The position numbers and the translations under genes were made by a program. Positions 6,176 to 9,346 of a stretch of DNA of 9,346 nt are shown one piece after another (position 1 is the first letter of the stretch; each line of letters starts with the position of its first letter). The notes below the pieces were generated by a model. That model was not told the DNA's origin. It saw only the letters and a program-made list of their open reading frames with translations, and searched no databases. Origin of the DNA: RGIG3009 sp964470515 (GTDB lineage Bacteria > Bacillota > Clostridia > Oscillospirales > Acutalibacteraceae); contig CAYYDD010000062.1 of the NCBI GenBank assembly GCA_964470515.1, positions 1 through 9,346 on the forward strand. The letters run 5' to 3'.

Positions 6176-7012
6176 ATGCCCGGAACACTGACGCTGGTGG
6201 GAACACCCATCGGCAATTTATCCGATCTGTCCCCGCGAGCACTCGAGGCACTGAACGGCTGTGATTTTATCGCCGCGGAGGATACGCGCGTGTCACTGAC
6301 ACTGCTCAACCATTTCGGCATCCGCAAGCCGCTGGTGAGCTATTACGAGCACAACAAGCGTGAGCGCGGCGAAATGATCTGCCACAAGCTGGAAGCCGGT
6401 GAAAACGCCGTGCTGGTGACAGATGCGGGTATGCCCGCCATCTCCGACCCCGGTGAGGAGCTGGTGGCGCAGTGCCACGAGCGGGGCATCCCCGTCACCG
6501 TGGTACCCGGACCGAGTGCCGTTATCACGGCACTGGCGGTCTCAGGTATGCCGACCGGGCGTTTCACGTTTGAGGGCTTTCTCAGCGTCAACCGCCGCAG
6601 TCGCCGCGAGCATCTGGCATCGCTGACGAACGAGATGCGCACAATGGTGTTTTACGAAGCACCGCACAAGCTCGCCTCGACGCTGGAGGATATGCTGGAG
6701 GCCTTGGGTGACCGCCGCATCTGTCTGGTGCGTGAGCTGACCAAGCTGCACGAGGAAGTGATACATACCACACTGGCAGAGGCGACTGTCCGTTACCGCA
6801 ACGAGCCCGCCCGCGGCGAATTTGTGCTGATCCTAGAAGGCCGCGCCCCTGAGGCTGCGGCCGCCGCTACGCCGGAGGACGGTGTTCATCTGGCTCGGCT
6901 GTATATGGAGGAGAGCTTGTCCCCCTCCGATGCCGCCCGCCGCGCTGCGGCAGAGACCGGACTGAAAAAGGGTGACATTTACCGTTTGCTGACTCGTAAG
7001 GAGGATCGCTGA
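6176..7012 (+). CDS. rsmI: RsmI, 16S rRNA C1402 2'-O-ribose methyltransferase
   Basis: A 278-residue tetrapyrrole-methylase-fold enzyme that methylates the ribose 2'-OH of C1402 in the 30S decoding centre using SAM. Diagnostic motifs in order are TLVGTPIGNLSDLSPRAL (5-22), AAEDTR (33-38), SYYEHN (55-60), VLVTDAGMPAISDPG (79-93), VVPGPSA (109-115) and FTFEGFL (130-136). Length is close to the usual 275-290 residues. The C-terminal helical segment (SLSPSDAARRAAAETGLKKG, 247-266) is the family's helix-turn-helix-like tail. ATG at 6176 is preceded by AAGGTG inside the end of the trmN6-like gene. The stop overlaps the start of the next gene by one base (TGATG), so translation is probably coupled. 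Confidence 0.96.
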   Translation: MPGTLTLVGTPIGNLSDLSPRALEALNGCDFIAAEDTRVSLTLLNHFGIRKPLVSYYEHNKRERGEMICHKLEAGENAVLVTDAGMPAISDPGEELVAQCHERGIPVTVVPGPSAVITALAVSGMPTGRFTFEGFLSVNRRSRREHLASLTNEMRTMVFYEAPHKLASTLEDMLEALGDRRICLVRELTKLHEEVIHTTLAEATVRYRNEPARGEFVLILEGRAPEAAAAATPEDGVHLARLYMEESLSPSDAARRAAAETGLKKGDIYRLLTRKEDR

Positions 7013-7575
7013 TGCTTGGAGGCTTGCTGAAACCCGGTACGCTGGTGATGATCGCGCTGGCAATCGTGATCGGTGTATATCTGTACATACTAGAAAAACG
7101 AACAAAGAGCGACGGTGCCGCCGCTCTTTGCAAAACGTATGCCGTTATGACCCGCGAGCTACTGAACTCCGTGCCGGATGAGGACGTGGTGCAGGCGGTC
7201 GTCGCCAATCTGATGAATAAGCAGGACAAACGCCGTCCCGATGCGGCGGCGCAGCTACCGTTGCTCTCCCGCGGGCGTGCCGCGGTGTACAGCGTGTGGC
7301 TGCTGTGCCACGAGCTGGAAACGCAGGAGTTTGATGCCTTTTTCAACTCGCCGTCCCGACGCTTTGCCGAGCCAGCCATTGACGGGCTGGAGCGCATTGG
7401 CGCCACAAATTCCGCCACCGCGCTGCGCACGGCGGTACGCACCTTTGAGGACAGGGCCGAGCAGCCGCTGTGGAACGCTGTCACCACGGTATTCCGCGAG
7501 GCCATCGCCGCCGAGCAGCCGCTCACACTGTGCGTGCAGTATATCCGCGAAAATCCCGAGGAATTTATCGATTGA
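7012..7575 (+). CDS. Membrane-anchored protein with DUF4375/DMP19-like domain
   Basis: A 187-residue protein. Residues about 10-27 form an N-terminal transmembrane helix (LVMIALAIVIGVYLYIL), followed by a basic KRTK stop-transfer, so the bulk is probably cytoplasmic. The rest is helical. Residues about 85-187 (AVYSVWLLCHELETQEFDAF, LERIGATNSATALRTAV, ending YIRENPEEFID) resemble the DUF4375/DMP19-type pattern, where a W/Y-rich first helix, an F-rich loop and a terminal NPEEF-type segment recur. Function is unknown. The ATG overlaps the rsmI stop (TGATG), and AAGGAGG lies just upstream, so it is cotranscribed with rsmI. Its stop is directly adjacent to the stop of the opposing gene. The domain assignment is from memory of the family pattern and is moderate. 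Confidence 0.75.
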   Translation: MLGGLLKPGTLVMIALAIVIGVYLYILEKRTKSDGAAALCKTYAVMTRELLNSVPDEDVVQAVVANLMNKQDKRRPDAAAQLPLLSRGRAAVYSVWLLCHELETQEFDAFFNSPSRRFAEPAIDGLERIGATNSATALRTAVRTFEDRAEQPLWNAVTTVFREAIAAEQPLTLCVQYIRENPEEFID

Positions 7576-7902
7576 TCACATCGCAATATACAGTAGCGCG
7601 AGTACCAGCTCAAGCGGTGCGCCGTTTTTGGCGAGGATGACTGCCAGCAGCAGCACCAACGTTTGCTCCTGATCGCCCTGAAGCAGTGCCGCCAGCCCTC
7701 CGAGCCCCGAAGTGTGCTCCACTGCGGCCTCCCCCGGCTTTTCCTCTGTCGGCTCGGGTATCTCCGGCGATGTGAGCGTCACACCGCGATAAACGTTGAC
7801 CGGGTGCTCACGCACCAAACGGCGCGAATGCTCCTGCATCCGCTGTACCCGCTCGGCGGCTTCCCGCTGCATACGCATCACGTTATTGCCGGTACCGTTC
7901 AT
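7576..7902 (-). CDS. Small conserved-type hypothetical with hydrophobic C-terminus
   Basis: A 108-residue protein that I cannot assign. Residues 1-33 are charged and helical (MQREAAERVQRMQEHSRRLV). Residues 40-66 are a Pro/Glu/Thr-rich linker, and residues 67-108 are strongly hydrophobic (LGGLAALLQG, then TLVLLLAVILAK and APLELVLALLYIAM). The C-terminal half could be a hairpin in the membrane or an oligomerising helical pair. It is the last gene of a three-gene minus-strand cluster. Its ATG overlaps the upstream gene's stop by 4 nt (ATGA), with AGGGGG about 10 nt before the start. The clean overlap and good ribosome binding site make it a real gene. Confidence 0.75.
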   Translation of the reverse strand: MNGTGNNVMRMQREAAERVQRMQEHSRRLVREHPVNVYRGVTLTSPEIPEPTEEKPGEAAVEHTSGLGGLAALLQGDQEQTLVLLLAVILAKNGAPLELVLALLYIAM

Positions 7903-8267
7903 TTAAACAAGCCCCCTTGAAGCAGCGGCAGCAGTTTCATCAGTTGCAGTAGCTTGATGGATTCATCCAGCCGTTTTTCGCGACCGTCGTGCAGGTACGG
8001 ACGCAGTGCCTTGAGCAGCGCGGTATTTTGATCGTCCTGCCCGAGCGACCCCAGCAGCGGTGCCAGCCCCATCAGACCCGACAGTAGCCCGATGTCATCG
8101 GTAGGCGGCTTTTCTTCGGCGGGTGGAGACTCAGGCAGCGGTGTCACCGACGGAGTCGGTATGCTGTCCGGCGACAGACCCAGTGCCGCCATCGTGCTTC
8201 GCAGCTTTTCCATCCCGTCCGGCGAGTTCAGCAAGCTGTCGAGCTTGCGGCTCAGCTCGTCTTCCAT
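7899..8267 (-). CDS. Small hypothetical, helical ends with Pro-rich linker
   Basis: A 122-residue protein of unknown function. An N-terminal helical segment (SRKLDSLLNSPDGMEKLRST, 6-25) leads into a Pro/Ser/Thr-rich linker (33-57), then LLSGLMGLAPLLGSLG (61-76). The C-terminal segment QDDQNTALLKALRPYLHDGR (77-96) plus LDESIKLLQLMKLLPLLQGG (100-119) looks like an amphipathic helical bundle. I recall similar small proteins next to one another in Oscillospiraceae genomes but know no function for them. The ribosome binding site GGGAGG lies within the end of the upstream gene, whose stop is 4 nt before this ATG. Its stop overlaps the next start, so the three genes form one operon. Confidence 0.78.
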   Translation of the reverse strand: MEDELSRKLDSLLNSPDGMEKLRSTMAALGLSPDSIPTPSVTPLPESPPAEEKPPTDDIGLLSGLMGLAPLLGSLGQDDQNTALLKALRPYLHDGREKRLDESIKLLQLMKLLPLLQGGLFK

Positions 8268-8271
8268 CGGT

Positions 8272-8517
8272 TCAGTTGCCTCCCAGTAGCTTTCCGAGTG
8301 CCTTTTGCACCTCGGGCGAGCTTAAAAATTGCTGTGCCTTCTGCGGATCGCCGACCAGATCGTTGATACGGCGGGCATTTTCGGGACTCACGCTGTCCGA
8401 CACAGCACCGAGACCCCCGCTCTGCACGGTTTTTGCCAGTTGCTCCGGCGTCATACCCAGCTGACGGGACGCGTAATTCAGCAGTGCCTGCAGCTGATCC
8501 GGTGTGATCTGACCCAT
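8272..8517 (-). CDS. Small hypothetical helical protein, first gene of the cluster
   Basis: An 81-residue protein of unknown function that is soluble and all-helical by composition. It contains ITPDQLQALLNYASRQLGMT (4-23), a Gly-rich turn (33-36), and DPQKAQQFLSSPEVQKALGK (57-76). The LSSPEVQKALGKLLG segment resembles the LLNSPDGMEKLRSTMAALG segment of the next gene, suggesting a shared helical module. ATG at 8517 is preferred because AAGGGGGTG lies about 8 nt upstream. A GTG at 8526 overlaps that site and would add MRG. A divergent phosphodiesterase gene starts 61 nt away. Confidence 0.78.
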   Translation of the reverse strand: MGQITPDQLQALLNYASRQLGMTPEQLAKTVQSGGLGAVSDSVSPENARRINDLVGDPQKAQQFLSSPEVQKALGKLLGGN

Positions 8518-8567
8518 ACCCCTCACCCCCTTGCTTCACTGTATGCGTCACATTCTGAAATTATCCA

Positions 8568-8573
8568 CGGAGG
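8568..8573 (+). promoter_or_regulatory. Ribosome binding site of the phosphodiesterase gene
   Basis: CGGAGG lies 5 nt before ATG at 8579. It selects this start over the longer in-frame opening at 8531, whose 16 extra residues precede the conserved MLRILVVSDSHG start. Confidence 0.8.
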
Positions 8574-8578
8574 TCGTT

Positions 8579-9043
8579 ATGCTTCGTATCCTTGTCGTTT
8601 CCGATTCGCACGGTAGCTGCTACACGCTCGGCCGCGTGCTGGATAAGCACCCGGAGGCTAAGGCCGTCATCCATCTGGGCGACGGTGCCTCCGATATGGC
8701 GGACTGTCTGCCCGCCTGCCGTGCCGCTGTATATCAGGTATCGGGCAACTGCGATTCCTGCCCGGCACATCCCGCCGAGCAGGAGATTCGCATCGGCGGT
8801 ATCCCTCTCTTTTTCACCCACGGCCACCGCTACGGTGTCAAGCACGGTCTCGACCGTCTGGAAGCCGAGGCGCGGCGGCGCGATGTGAAGCTCGCAATGT
8901 TCGGGCACACCCACGAGCCGCTGAGCCGTTATGAGGATGGGCTGTATCTGCTCAATCCCGGCTCGCTGCGCTTCGGCGGTAGTTATGCTATTGTTGATAT
9001 TACCGATACCGATATAGCGGTCAATATAGCGCATATCTACTGA
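8579..9043 (+). CDS. MJ0936/YfcE-family metallophosphodiesterase
   Basis: A 154-residue calcineurin-like phosphoesterase of the small MJ0936/YfcE/YsnB group, a cytoplasmic two-metal hydrolase of phosphodiester substrates. The physiological substrate is not known for most members. All metal-site motifs are present: D9-x-H11 in VSDSHG, G34-D35 in HLGDG, G56-N57-x-D59 in SGNCDS, H81-G82-H83 in FTHGHRYG, and G109-H110-T111-H112 in FGHTHEP, followed by NPGS (126-129). Length is typical (150-165). The start at 8579 follows CGGAGG by 5 nt and places the first strand at the N-terminus as in the family. It is divergent from the small-protein cluster and has no evident operon partner, because the downstream sequence is degenerate. 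Confidence 0.93.
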   Translation: MLRILVVSDSHGSCYTLGRVLDKHPEAKAVIHLGDGASDMADCLPACRAAVYQVSGNCDSCPAHPAEQEIRIGGIPLFFTHGHRYGVKHGLDRLEAEARRRDVKLAMFGHTHEPLSRYEDGLYLLNPGSLRFGGSYAIVDITDTDIAVNIAHIY

Positions 9044-9205
9044 TACCAGTCTATGCAAGAGACGTGTTCCCGGTGCTTCACGAAACATTTTACTGCGGCT
9101 GACTCTCATCACCGGCGAGGAGCTGCGCCACGGCGGCATCTCCGTCCGCACCGCCCAGCAGTTTGTGAATTATACGTTCGGGAACAAGTACCGCGCAAAC
9201 CGATT

Positions 9206-9288
9206 CTGTTTTGTCACAAATGCGGCGAAAAGGTTCCACGGACAGTAAATTTTGCTATGAATGCAGCGCAGAACTCCCAACAAGTTAA
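9206..9288 (+). pseudogene. Frameshifted zinc-ribbon remnant
   Basis: One frame from 9206 reads LFCHKCGEKVPR with Cys codons at 9212 and 9221. The next frame continues from 9241 as DSKFCYECSAELPTS with Cys codons at 9253 and 9262 and a TAA at 9286-9288. Adding one base near 9239-9240 (CCACGGAC) restores a continuous 27-residue CxxC...CxxC ribbon of the zinc_ribbon_2/DZR type. CTG stands where an initiating ATG would be expected. No ribosome binding site is visible. It is either a decayed fragment of a larger zinc-ribbon protein or a sequencing error in a short gene. Confidence 0.55.
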
Positions 9289-9308
9289 GCCTTTGTAGGT
9301 TTGTCAAT

Positions 9309-9346
9309 GATGTGTTACACATTAGGGAAAGCGAACAAGATGTGTT
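9309..9346. repeat. Direct repeat GATGTGTT, possible insertion-sequence end
   Basis: GATGTGTT is repeated exactly 30 bp apart (9309-9316 and 9339-9346), with AA before or near both copies. The first copy is also part of the inverted pair ATGTGT-T-ACACAT. Multiple short subterminal repeats are characteristic of IS21-family ends, but the window stops before any transposase, so this is only a suggestion. Confidence 0.3.

Larger units (their letters stand above)
9044..9346. other. Gene-poor, apparently degenerate right edge
   Basis: No intact gene with a start and a ribosome binding site is visible in these ~300 bases. Open stretches exist on both strands: on the plus strand GEELRHGGISVRTAQQFVNY up to a TAA at 9246-9248, and on the minus strand a 49-codon frame 9239-9090 starting GTG and ending LAGDESQPQ. 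They overlap the zinc-ribbon remnant. At the extreme end GATGTGTT occurs at 9309-9316 and again at 9339-9346, with an inverted ATGTGT/ACACAT around 9310-9322. This is consistent with decayed genes next to a possible mobile-element end. Confidence 0.5.

Noticed and set aside
6867..7613. Minus-strand 248-codon frame opposite the DMP19-like gene
   Set aside because: The translation is Ser/Arg-rich and low complexity. The plus-strand gene has a ribosome binding site, operon overlap and a transmembrane segment.
8561..9151. Minus-strand 196-codon frame opposite the phosphodiesterase
   Set aside because: The plus-strand gene has every metal-ligand motif of its family, and the antisense frame shows no motif or ribosome binding site.

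Overview
The window reads as ordinary chromosome from a GC-rich Clostridia bacterium, most like Oscillospiraceae/Ruminococcaceae. This rests on gene content and style, not on a database match: a DnaD-like plus DnaC/DnaI-like helicase-loader pair, a zinc-ribbon/kinase-like/PASTA membrane protein, a small 2[4Fe-4S] ferredoxin, an adjacent trmN6-like/rsmI pair, strong AGGAGG ribosome binding sites, and dense gene packing. I see no tRNA, rRNA or CRISPR array. The only hints of mobile DNA are at the extreme right edge.

Left part (1-5085), all on the minus strand. In transcription order: a DnaD-domain protein; a DnaC/DnaI-type AAA+ helicase loader 5 nt later; a 550-residue membrane protein with a zinc ribbon, a kinase-like domain, one transmembrane helix and two PASTA domains; a badly decayed N-acetylglucosamine-6-phosphate deacetylase (nagA) pseudogene; a possible 60-residue Cys-rich membrane peptide; and two hairpins at the left edge that probably end transcription. 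The kinase-like protein has lost the VAIK Lys, the alpha-C Glu, the HRD Asp and the DFG Asp, so it is predicted to be a pseudokinase.

Centre (5086-7575), plus strand. A divergent promoter region separates dnaD from the ferredoxin gene. After the ferredoxin comes a hairpin with a T-tract, then a compact run of a TrmN6/YabB-like methyltransferase, RsmI (16S rRNA C1402 ribose methyltransferase) and a membrane-anchored protein with a DUF4375/DMP19-like domain. These three are separated by 2 nt or overlap by 1 nt, which implies one transcript.

Right part (7576-9346). Three small unrecognised minus-strand genes form a tight cluster. They share short helical motifs, and the cluster converges on the plus-strand operon with no bases between the two stop codons (TGATCA). 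A divergent plus-strand MJ0936/YfcE-type phosphodiesterase has all its metal ligands. The last 300 bases hold no intact gene: there is a frameshifted zinc-ribbon remnant and, at the edge, a direct repeat that could be the start of an insertion sequence.

Most worth a second look: the PASTA pseudokinase, the small-protein cluster, the nagA decay, and the near-leaderless dnaD promoter.
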